Positions 11,901 through 23,900 of a stretch of DNA of 64,000 nucleotides are shown piece by piece. The translations under genes and the position numbers were made by a program. Numbering within the stretch: the first letter of the stretch is position 1; every line of letters begins with the position of its first letter. Below the pieces are notes generated by a model. The model made no database searches and was not told the origin of the DNA. It was given only the letters and a program-made list of their open reading frames with translations. The stretch spans positions 86,608,793 to 86,672,792 of the forward strand of contig OX235273.1 of the NCBI GenBank assembly GCA_944472155.2, written 5' to 3'. Origin of the DNA: Trichobilharzia szidati. Taxonomy: Eukaryota > Platyhelminthes > Trematoda > Strigeidida > Schistosomatidae.

Positions 11901-14900
11901 ATCAGAATGAGTTGAAAACAATGCTTACCAGCAACCCCCCCAGTAGTATAGATGAACACTGGCTTCATGTGCAAGGTGCCATGCAAAAGGCGAGTGTAGC
12001 CGCTTGCGGCTTGAAAGAATGTTCCGCTAACAACCACTGGGTTTCTGCGAGTTCCTTGCAACTCATGGATGAACGCCGGTCCATTCCGGCTGGCAGTGAA
12101 TACAACAATCAGCGAAAGGCGCTCACGCGCAAGATTAGACAGTGTTTACGTAAGGACCGCGAAGCCTGGTGGCCAGAACGTGCGTATGAGATGGAGTCAG
12201 CTGCTGCATCTGGCAACAGTCGGAAGCTGTTCCAACTCATACGAGCCACCGGCAGCAAGAAACAAGGTGTCAGCGAGACGGTCTGTGAGGCAGATGGCAC
12301 TCCAATTACCAGCCTGAAGAGACGCCTGGAACGCTGGGCAGAGCACTTCGGGAAGCAGTTCAGCTGGCCACCAGCTTCATTGTCTACTATCATTAGCCCG
12401 AGTGCTCCTTGGTCGGTTAGTACCGACCTACCCACCGAAGCGGAGGTCCGTAAGGAACTCCAAGTTCTGAAACGCCATAAGGCGCCCGGCCCAGACAAAT
12501 TACCCCCGGCTCTTTTTAAAGATGGTGGCGAGACTCTCATAATGGCTCTAACTGGGTTGTTCAGGAGGGTGTGGGAGACAGAGAGCGTACCATCAATGTG
12601 GAACGAAGCCATTATCGTCCCCATCTTTAAAAAGGGTCGACGTAATTCGTGTGACAACCATAGGGGTATCAGTCTGTTACCAGTTGCGTCTAAAATATTG
12701 GCTGCTGTCATGCTTCGCAGACTGTGCAAAATACGCGAAGGATTGATTCGCGAAGAGCAGGCTGGGTTTCGTTCAGGTCGTGGATGCATTGATCATGTGT
12801 TCACCCTTCGTCAGTTGTTGGAACACCGCCACACGTATTGCAGGCCAACGATCGTTGTGTTTCTTGATATTAGGGCTGCCTTCGATTCGTTGGACAGAAC
12901 TGTGCTCTGGAACTGTCTGTTAGAGAGAGGTGTACCTGAGAAATTTGTTAACATCTTGAAAGCCCTATACAGAAACACCTCAGGTAGAGTGAGGGCATAC
13001 AACCAACTATCACCACTGTTCCCAACCAACAGTGGGGTTAGACAGGGTTGCCCAATCTCACCATTTCTCTTTAACTTTGCCATCGATGACATTCTGGAGT
13101 CAGCTCTGAAGGATGTGCGTGAAGGTGGTGTAGATCTGCTACCTGGAGATAGACTTTTCGACCCCGAGTATGCAGACGATATCGTCTTACTGTGCGATAG
13201 CATGCAGGCTGCCCAAATCGCACTCAATCAGTTGGCGATCAGTGTCTGTAAGTATGGTATGTGCTTTGCGCCGTCTAAATGCAAAGTACTGTTACAAGAT
13301 TGGCAGGAGCCTGTACCTGCACTCACTCTTGCGGGTGAACCGCTTGAAGTTGTCGATAAGTTTGTGTACCTAGGTAGTTGTGTGAGTGCTGGCGGAGGGG
13401 TGACGGATGAGATTTCCAACCGTATAATGAAAGCTACGGTGGCATACATCAACTTGAGCCACCTCTGGCGCCGTCGCGACGTTAGCCTGGCTGTCAAAGG
13501 TCGGGTATACAATGCTTCGGTGCGGGCTGCGCTGCTCTACGCCTGTGAAACCTGGCCTGTCCGAGCTGAGGATGTGAGGCGACTCTGCGTGTTCGATCAC
13601 CGCTGTCTCCGCAGGATTGCTTGCGTTCGATGGCATCATCGCGTGAGTAATTCTGAGGTTCGGCGGCGTGTGTTTGAACACAGTGGAGATCACCATTCAT
13701 TGAATGTCGTCATCTGGAAACACCGGCTCCGGTGGCTTGGACACGTGCTGCGAATGTCACCCCAGAGGCTTCCGTACAGGTCTCTGTTCGCTAGCCCTGG
13801 GACGGGATGGAAAAGGCGGAGAGGTGGTCAGCCCATGACGTGGCGTCGTGGGATGAAGGATTTCTGTGCTAGATTAGCATCGGTTGGTGTGTCACGACTC
13901 CCTGGTTGGGGTCTGAGAGATAGCTCAAAAAAAAAAAAAGAAACGTTATCGGATATGGCCAAGAATCGTAATCAATGGCGAATGTGTTGCGATTTCCTTC
14001 TTTCTTCCATTCCCGATGATAGTTAACGAACACTGTTTGAACCTGTTAAGAATGAGTGTTTTCCTTCCAGATGAAGTTCATTATTCGTTCTCTACTTATA
14101 TATATTTTTTCTTTTCCTGCCTTCCTTTTTTTTTCATCTATGTTGTTTTATTATTATTGTGTGGCGCATCCTTCTTGGTGCCATATTGTACCAAGTTTTA
14201 ATGCGTTTAAATAAATATAATAACATGAATAAACAGGAAGTTTGGATAAGAAAGTCAATGGGATAGTCACTATTAGAAGAATTACCTGTTTATGATGGCC
14301 ATGGCAGGGACAGGGGTTGGACGTATTTCTCTTGGATACGTAGAGTGGATTTAAGCTTTTGGATGGCTAGTGCCTTGGCTATGCCCAGATGTCTAAATTT
14401 CACTCCCTTTTGACAGGTTTGATCGAATGTTGTATATTATTTTGAAGGATTTTTCGAATTGCGCTGAATGACCTGAATTGACCAGATGACCAGATGTTGA
14501 ACTATATACACGTTTTCGTCCTCGTTTTACTAGCCACGCTAGATAGTGTTCACGAGCGTGTTTTTCAAGTTGGCACATGGTGCGATCGACAAATAAAAAG
14601 ATGGTCTCCCTAGACGTCGTCTCTCTCTTCACCAATGTTCCACTGACAGAAACTGTATGTTTTCTGTGTGACTTCATCCAATGCAACAGCATAGATGTCG
14701 GCATACCGATCCATTATCTAAAGGAGCTGTTACTACATTGTACCTTCAACATATACTTCAGATTCAACGATGAAATCTACTGTCTGTCTGTCTCTTTTCG
14801 ACATAGAACTTTGCACATATGTGCGGAAGTTCAAGTAGCCACACTCCCTCCTTGTAACACACAAAGCAAGAGAAGAAAGTAGGAGAAATGCATAATATAG

Positions 14901-17900
14901 ACAGTAAACAGAGGTGTGAGACAAAGGTATAGTAATAACGAAGAACAAAACAGTTCAACTGGAAATTATAAGTCACAAGGAGTGGATGCATCTGCGCTAG
15001 CCATTGAGGACGATTTTGAGCCATGTCACCAATTGTTTCCAACCATTGATTTTTACCGTCCCGAGGACCCCAACCAGTCAGGAAGTCTACACCTTCCTAC
15101 ATGGCCTGGACTAACTGTTGTAGATTTCATTGACTGGTGCCATGTTTTCGTTTGACCGCCGCTAGATCTTTCCCAGCCTGATCCTATATCAGCTAACATT
15201 GCCCATTGTCGAGGAAGGCGATGACTAGGCATACGTAACACGAAATCTACAGTCAAACAGATGGCGTAGCAATGGGCTCTCCACTCGGACCCCTCCTAGC
15301 AGACTGTTTTATGGCCAGCTTCGAAAACAACCCCTTATCATCAACTATAGTTGATGATAATTGTCAGCCGTACCATGCGCCAACTTGAAAAACACGCTCG
15401 TGAACACTATCTAGCGTGGCTAGTAAAACGAGGACGAAAACGTGTATATGGTTCAACATCTGGTCATCTGGTCAATTCAGGTCATTCAGCGCAATTCGAA
15501 AAATCCTTCAAAATAATATACAACATTCGATCAAACCTGTCAAAAGGGAGTGAAATTTAGACATCTGGGCATAGCCAAGGCACTAGCCATCCAAAAGCTT
15601 AAATCCACTCTACGTATCCAAGAGAAATACGTCCAACCCCTGTCCCTGCCATGGCCATCATAAACAGGTAATTCTTCTAATAGTGACTATCCCATTGACT
15701 TTCTTATCCAAACTTCCTGTTTATTCATGTTATTTTACGTTTTTCTTAATCCCTATTTACACTACCATATTTTCATATCCGAACTTCCTGTCTATTTTGT
15801 TATTTTATTATTTCTACATATTTAATCCCTAACTGCATAAACAATTATTCGTCACATTAGTTGTGATCCCACTAGATTTTTTATCCAAACATCCTGTCTA
15901 TTGTTGTTATTTCTACATTTCTAACCCCTAATTGCACAATATGTCAATCTTCTCAGTAATTATGATGCTACTTTGTCTGAGCTTTATTCGTCCCCCTGTT
16001 TATTATGGCATTTTAATTCCCAATTGTAATTCTATTAATCTGACCCTTGATCAGAAATTATTCTGGAACTTTCCTACCCATTTGTTATAAATACAGGAAT
16101 GTACAGCCTAGTTGATGATTTCGTCAAAAAGAAAATTTTATTCGCTGTAACTGTCTTTTTATTTTCTGAGTTCTTGTTGCTAATTCATTTTGACCGGCCG
16201 GCTAGCCATCTGATTTTCAGTATGGAGCCAGCGAAGCGGGCAGTGGTTAATTAAAGTCTGTAACTTGTTGGATATCTCTTTCATGACACGCAGTGCACGT
16301 TTCTGACGCATACAGAAGTACTATCTTACTGACTTGACATTTTTGTTGAATATCCGAATCTTGTTCTTTATGCTGGCCGAGTTAGTGGAAAAGGTTCTCA
16401 AGCTGGTTTCAGGTTGATGAAGGTGTACTTTATCTTTCTGAATCCGGCCAGTTTTGACATCTTCAACCGCTCCGCCTGTTGAAACGATGCTTTCTAGCCA
16501 GATAAATGAAGGAGGTAACCCCTGTCAAACCCCTCCCGTTGATGTTGAATGGTGCTGGTTGTTCTTGCGGTTCGTTGGTTATCTTCACTACCTCCATTTT
16601 CTCTATGGTTCACCTGGAATCCTGTCTTCTGTGGCTGCTTCTTCAGCCAGTTTGTTGGTTTTCGCCTACCTGTAAGTCTTCGCGTTTGTGTGACATTAAA
16701 CATAAATCATGTTTAATGGATTGTGCTAGTAGACATTTTGATTTTATTCGTAATCATCTAATCCCGTACTTTTGAATATTTTGTCAATGTATTAGTTCAC
16801 ATTTGGTGACAGTGTGTGAGAACAAATTTGGACTGGTGGTTAGTTTGTACATAAGGTAAATCACCTTGGTTAAAATACCCAGTAATAATGCCTGAAATTT
16901 AAGTTACTTAAGTAACGTAGTAAAATTTTGTACAGAGGGTCGACATAATTGTGGTGGTATTTTCATTTCTTTAAATTTCAACCTTTAGTTTCCTTTTTCA
17001 ACGTGTAAAAGTGTATTCACCATACGTATAGTTATGCTAAGCCATTTAATTACTGTCAAAAGTTTTATTCAGAACTGAGTCACTTGTTTCATGAAACACA
17101 TTGTGACAAGTATAATTCGTGTAATTATTTGTAAATGTTTCAATAACTTGTTGTTAAGGGGAAAACATGCTGTTTTTGACATTTTTTTCCCCTTTTTCTG
17201 TCTCTCCATCATTTTCTACCTGTTCAGTTTACATCAGCTGAAAAAAGCACTGTTCTTGCTTACACATTTCTTGCACATTACTTATTACATATGACACTGA
17301 TACTTGTGTACACCTGTTGGAGATGTATGCTTGTGTGTGTGTATGTGTGTGTGTGAGGTTTACATGCGTACACAAGTATCCTGTTGAGTATGTTTCATAA
17401 ACATGGTTTTCATTTAAAAGAATATTTTTCCCAGCCAACTTGTTATTCTTCAAAAGAAAACTAATTTATACCTTTAGAACACTTTCTGTCTCATATTTTC
17501 TTATCTTCTTCACAATAATAGCAATAACATTTTTCCCTTGACATTATCGTTCTCCTTTTGTTCACATTTTCTTGTTCGTGAAAAAAAATTCACTTAACCA
17601 AAATTGTCTAATGATAATAATGCTATTATTACTTATATTAATTATATAGTAAAGAAATGCAACTTCATACATTTATTGCCTTTTATGAATTTAAATAAAG
17701 CAAGAACAACAAGTAATGGTATCATCATTTATTTCGTTGGCTTCTCATCATCTGCTTACAGCCCAAAGACATTATTAAGTTTATGAACAGAAAGAAGGGC
17801 ATACCTCCGATTTTTTGAACATGTACCAAAAAGCCTACGTTTCAAGGCACCAAGTGCTTTCAACAGTACCATTGACAGACATCTTCTTGACATGGGTTAT

Positions 17901-20900
17901 GAGATGAACGTTGCATGATCCTTCTAAATTATCAATAGGCAAAAGAGTTCAATTCTCCTCAAGTTTTCCGAGGCAATCTCCATCAAGCTGCTGAAACCCG
18001 ACCTATGTGTGTATTCAGAAAGAAGCGGTTATCAGTCTTTCTTTGCCCTGGTAACTAGATGTTTTCATTCCATCTTTCATTTGTTTAACGTGACTAAATT
18101 TCAGTACAGAAACAGAAGGCCTGTGTGGTGTTTTCCAACTTGCGCCATCTCTGGCGTAGACGTGATATCCGACTGGTTATCGATCAAAGGAAGTGTGTAC
18201 TGCTCAGCAGTTCGCTCCGTTCTTCTTTATGGCTGTGAGACATAGCCATTGAGAGTGGAAGACATGAAAAGGCTAGCTATCTTTGATTATAGGTATCTGC
18301 GTGCTATCTCCCGTGTGAAGTGGTATAATAGGGTGAGCAATATTGAGGTTGGACGTCGATTGCTAGGTAAGGATGGGAAATCAATAAATGAGCCTGTAAA
18401 GTTACATCGATTGAGATGGTTAATATATGTGTTACGTATGCCTAGCCATCGCCTTCTTCGACAGGTAAAGTCAGCTTACATAGGATGAATCAGGTTGGGA
18501 AAGAGCTAGTGGTGGTCAAACCAAAACATGTCATCAGTCAACGAAATCCACAACAATTAGTTTAAGTCACCTAGGGAGGTGTAGACTTCCTGATTGTGGT
18601 CCTCGGGACGGTAAAGGCCAATGGCTGGAGACAATCAGCGAAATGGTTCGAAATCGTTCTCAATAGCTAACACAGAAGCATTCACTCTTTGTGATTTTCT
18701 ATTTACGATAAAATTCCATTGTTCTTTCATATTACTATTCTTTTTGCCTCATGTTTCTGTTTATTATCTCTCTTTTGAATCTCTCTTTGCTTCCTTCTCT
18801 GGCTTTGTGCGCTACAAGGAAGGAGTGTAAGACCTCTAACTGGTGCACATCTGTGCAAGGTTCTACGTTGAAACCAGTCGGTTAGTCATTATTGTTTAGG
18901 ATAATGTGATTATTATTACCACTGTATGCATATTATGATTTTTGTTTAAAAATGAACTCTCTGTGTAACGTTAAAATAGCGTCTCTACATAAACTTAATG
19001 TCTTTGGGCTGTAAGCAGCTGATGAGGAGTCAAAGAAATAAATGATGGTACCATTTTATTTTGCACAAACTGATGTTCTAGCTTTATTCAAAGAAATGTA
19101 AATTTCAGTTATGAAATTCATTCGCACCTAACAACGTTTCTTTATACAGTGTACCAATAATAGTAATTAAGGTTCACGAGAAAGTCGCTATTTGATTTTC
19201 TATTAAAAATAAACGGCAGTGAATCCTAAGGTCTCTCTTATCTAATTGTTTCAGAGCCACCACGACCTTTACTTTTCATTTAGCTCACTGTTTATATGTA
19301 ACAGTATTTCTGCTGGCTCAAAAGTTAGTTGTTTGAGTTGAGTTGTGACTTTAACATTTCTGTAATACCATGTGGAGCATCAACATTAATGCAGACTACG
19401 AGGAAATGAAATAGTATAATTGTTCACAGATACTTATAACATTCTTCTTCCCTTATCTGAATTCATTTTGATTACGTAATCTCTTAGTATGTGGTTGTAT
19501 GTTGAATCTGATTGTTGGTTAATTTCTCTAATACTGACTCAACATTATGTGTTCATACATTCAGAAAACGGTCACCCCGGTTGAATAAATGTTTAATAAC
19601 GTTGTAGATATCTGTGCTCAACCGCGTTACTTCATTCCCACGTGAAGTTGCCCTAGTGATTTTGTTTAAAATGGTGTCATCAACTAAAAGTCTTTGTAAC
19701 AAAAACCTATCATCTGAGTATTTTTCCCTTTTCAGTATCTTTTTTCTCATTCCTTGTGTTTCAAGTCGAACATAAGGTTTGAACCTTTGAAGTCTCAATA
19801 GCAGTGATGTTGTTTTCGTTGGATGGGGTTGCTGGTCTCACAATCGACCTCCTTTGTTTTTCCGACCTCCTACTGGCTAGTAAACTAGGTGGGGTTCGGA
19901 AGTACATCATCCGGGAATCGAAATCGGTCCTCCTGTGTGACTGGTGAGCATTCATCCATTGAATCATCGAGGCGAAAATCTAGCTCCCCGATTAATAATT
20001 GAACCCAGGCGTTTCATTTGACAGGAAGCAATGCTTACAACTATACAGTTGAGGCGCAGCATTGTTGCGTGCTACTGAAGAATTGGTAGTTAGTTTGAAA
20101 CAATTGTCCAATATTTATTCGGTTTCTAATGAATCGTCTTTATGATTGTGATACAAAAGTGTGATGTGTACTTCGAATCGTAAAACAAATCAATTGTTTC
20201 TAAAAACACTGTTCTAAATATAGTTAGGCTTAAATTCTAATTTACTACAAACATGTTTTTAGTCCTTCTGTTTTTTCCCCTGAAAACATGAATTCTCAAT
20301 TCATGTTTATTACAGTAATAATTAGAGACTTCGGTATACAATATACATGGAGTTTATCAAACATACCTACTTGTCTTTCACATCACAAGTAAAATACATG
20401 ACTCTTACTCGAATTGTATTTGCTAGTGTATGTTATAACTTCTGGGTAATCTCATCTCTTGAGTCTGTGTCGGGATATATGTGTTCTTAGGAGACTTTTC
20501 AGTTGATGTAGATTCATCCGATAACATAGTTTTGCTGCTTTGAGACCATAGTAAGATCCAAAGTGTAGTTTTATTTCCACTAACAACTTCTGATTGTAAA
20601 AATTGTTATTTCAAGACTAGTCTGCATCCTACTATAAGTTATAAAGCTGTTCAAATTGTCATCCATGACAACTACCTGTAAAATCTCATCATGGTAGTGA
20701 TAATTTGATGACTTATAAATTTCTTCCAAGAATACAAAGTCTCGTCTGTTTTTTCCACCATTTGTCGCACCCATTATGTACCTCTTTGCTCATCCAGCAT
20801 TGTATGTAATGCATATCCGTGCAGTATTCACCTTTACATAGTTATAAAACGACAGCAATGAAGTTACAAGGTTTGAGAAAATTTTATGTGCTCTATTATT

Positions 20901-23900
20901 ATTATTATCATATTTCAACATTACTTGTATAGTGTATAGTGTTAAAACTGCATATGGACAATCCATAAGTTAGTGGTGACTGAGAAAGACACATCGACCA
21001 ATACTGGGTGTATGTCTTTATTCACCAGGTGAGGTAGAGCTATTGTTTCATGCATATCAATCTTCACCCTTGCTTACTACTAAATTCAGTAGGATGAGGC
21101 TAACAGCAGGCTGAGGGTGGTACGAATTCATGTCACAATTCACTGTGAAGATTACCTTTCTATCAGTACGACAACTGAAAATGACCAAATACGTAGGCTT
21201 GTGGTGAGAGTTGTCTTTTAAGCCAAAATTGTAGACGTCCCGAATCGGGGTCACGAGGAAAAAACAATAACAAAGCTTAACTTTGAGGAACTCACCAAAC
21301 AATCCCTGAAGACTTGACGTGTGCGAATACGATTCGCAGATATGTGGCTTAACTTTATAAGAAATGGTCACAAGCAGTACAGAATAATCTTCACCAGGAA
21401 AACAACCAATCAGCAAACGGTGCTTTTCTGCTAACAATAACGCTAATAATAATGTACATAAAAATCCGTAAAATATCTCTTGATTTTCTCAATAAACGAT
21501 CTGTTGCTTGGCCCTTGTCTTCTGTCGTTACAAGCTTAACTTATCTCTTATCTCTTCTAAAAGAACTTGTATATTGTCGATACCTAGAGGAGACTGAATG
21601 TTATAACTTGCAGACATATTAATTCGATGAAAAATTCTTAATACTATTTATATTCGATAACTGTGAAAAAAGAGACTATCTCGTGACACCTATCAGGTTA
21701 TTGGAAGAATAGTCTCTCATAATAAGTAAATGACTGCATAGGAAATATGTTATGTATAGTCATTCAATAGGGATGTGTTGGCTTGCCTATATATTTACTT
21801 TGACGATGCTTTTTTTTATCAATGTATTTATCTAGTGATTATGGTTGATAATGCTGATAATAAAACTATTTTTCTATTTATTTGGGTTATTTGACTATCT
21901 GGTTTAATTTCTTTCACGCCTTCTTTATGATATTATCTTTCAATTGTTATATGCTTATATTATAGTATGTCTATAATGTCCACAAATCAAAATATTTCTA
22001 CATTTTTATCAGTTTAGCTGGATTGTTTAAACTTTCCTGTGTTCAGAAGACTACGCATTAGTGGAATGATTTCCACTAGTCTAGTCCACCAGTCTAGTAC
22101 AACGACAGTTGACTAATCTTGGTATCGTTCTCTTCTAGCATACACATAAGTAGTAGTTTCAATTTAGGCCAAATAATTGACATCAGTTAGAGGACCATTG
22201 AAATTCATGAAGAACAGAACCTCACTTTGTAAGCTGATGGTGCTTACTTCGATCTATGGTAGGTTCATAGGTGTTTATTGCTGAAGGGACTCAAACTGGG
22301 ACGCAACAGCCGTTCATTACGTCGTGGTGTTCAGTAGTTCTCCAATTGATGTCAATCCATCACTTAAATTGAAACCAATCAAATCCTTGCAAACCGACAC
22401 TTGAAAATAATTTTTTTAATCCTTTACGTTCCGAGTGGAACATAGAGCTTCAAGCTAGAGGCTTGAATTTTCGGTAGCTGTAGTGTTTATTTTTACGGGA
22501 TGGAGTTGCTAGCCTCATGCCCAACCTTCCCTCTTTATCAGTCTTATTACTGGCTTAATGAGGTTAGAAGAGTGCGTCAGCCGAGGATCGAACCCCGAAC
22601 CACCTGCGTGGTTGAAGAGCCTTCTACCACTGTACCGCTGTAGTTATTTAAAAGCAGTTTAATAGTCTGTTACCTAATGAAATCATTTATTTAATTGTAT
22701 TTAACAAACCTAAAACTTGATAGTCTTCCTTAAATTCGTGATAGATTTAACACTTATTTGAAAATGAAAATGTGCTTCCCCTGTCTTCAGTAGTGTTCTA
22801 TCCAATCTTTCTCAGGCTAGAGTTATTCAATCTTTGGCTATTTTAGCTTTTTTTTCACAAAATCAATTAAATTCTCATAAGGCCAAAAACTGAATTATCA
22901 CTGTTTACTTATTGATTTCCGCTTCAGGCATATACTTATTTCTATTTACTTACTTATTTTAACAATTTTTAATTTCCATCATCTATTTTTTGTGTTTGTG
23001 TACTACGTGTAGCGAATTACCACGTTGTTATACATATATATCATATGGTTGTTCTGTCACGTAACATGATTCTATAGTGCTTCTTTCGTCTGATATGAAA
23101 TATCAAACGATGGCTTAATCGCTAAACAATTTTTGTATTCAATCGTGTCGACTGTTATTTCATACAAACATGCCTGCAGGATATTATCACATAGATCTAG
23201 TCCTCTGGAAGTTTTCAACATAGTTTTTCAACTCTAAATAGTTTTAGATTGTTAGCAATATTGTTTTGATATTCACTATTGTTGTACAAACACGTATTTG
23301 TATAGTTTCCATTTGAATTAACTCTAGTTATCACCCAACTTGTAATATCGTAAAGCATTCCAGTGCTTGTCTACGGGGTCTCTGTTGTTGTAATGTATAT
23401 ACATCAATTGATCAATATGATGTCTTTCTTATCTTTTATGTGTTATGTTTTACACAACCTCTTATCGGATCATGTTGCATTCACCTTCTAACAAACATTT
23501 TATGCAAGATGTTTGTGATAGATTGACACTCTAAGTCTTACAGGTTTGATCAGGAGATGACATTAGTACTGAGAGTACTGAATAGATGTTTCGTACTAGT
23601 TGGGGACTCTTCATCAGTTTCCCAATCCTTCTCCAACTGATGTCAGCTCATGATTAAAGCCAGGAACAATCAAATTCCTGCAAATTAGCACTTGATTTTT
23701 TTAAGACCTGGTTAAATTTCAGTCCTTTTGATGACTGGTAAATTCAGATTTTCGGTATTGTGGAGATGTTGTCGTGGAAGTGTAATACTTAAACTCAACA
23801 GCTGGTCTGTATTTTTCCTGATTTTTAAGGCTCTTCTAGCTGATGTCATTCCATGGGAAAAAAATCTACATTATTGTATTTTTCATCATTAATGCAACAA

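Larger units (their letters stand above)
10369..14215 (+). mobile_element. Near full-length RTE-clade LINE (SR2-like)
   Basis: This 3.85-kb element is flanked by the duplication tataataacatg (10357-10368 and 14216-14227). The insertion site is confirmed by the uninterrupted, inverted copy of the flank in the other PLE arm near 15725-15740. Layout: GC-rich 5' UTR (10369-10728), a possible small ORF (10729-10986), the main ORF (10961-14026), and a 3' UTR ending in ataaatataa. Base composition and codon use are clearly more GC-rich than the surroundings. Length and layout fit SR2, the RTE element published from S. mansoni; the exact family is inferred from memory. Confidence 0.88.
9938..16167 (+). 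mobile_element. Penelope-like element with about 790-bp inverted arms, hosting two later insertions
   Basis: The left arm is 9938-10368 plus 14228-14585, interrupted by a LINE. The right arm is 15360-16155, followed by a 12-nt tail. The arms are reverse complements with few mismatches. Between them the + strand encodes PLE RT pieces: motif A ([18 protein letters not shown], 14597 onward) and, after a second insertion, motif B ([18 protein letters not shown], about 15258-15315). The frame then jumps to the GIY-YIG domain, so the catalytic YVDD box is deleted. Order of events from nesting: RTE-B, then PLE, then the two LINEs. Confidence 0.82.

Noticed and set aside
12109..12789. A long minus-strand frame opposite the LINE ORF
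   Set aside because: It is a codon-bias shadow of the intact RTE protein on the + strand; the translation has no family signature.
17727..19060. Calling hammerheads in the arms of the PLE family at 17693 and 29927
   Set aside because: The ctgatga and gaaa words occur at the right spacing, but stem II does not pair and the cleavage position would be G.
21057..21437. A 126-codon minus-strand gene
   Set aside because: It has no recognisable domain, the composition is like flanking intron, and no splice or promoter context is visible.
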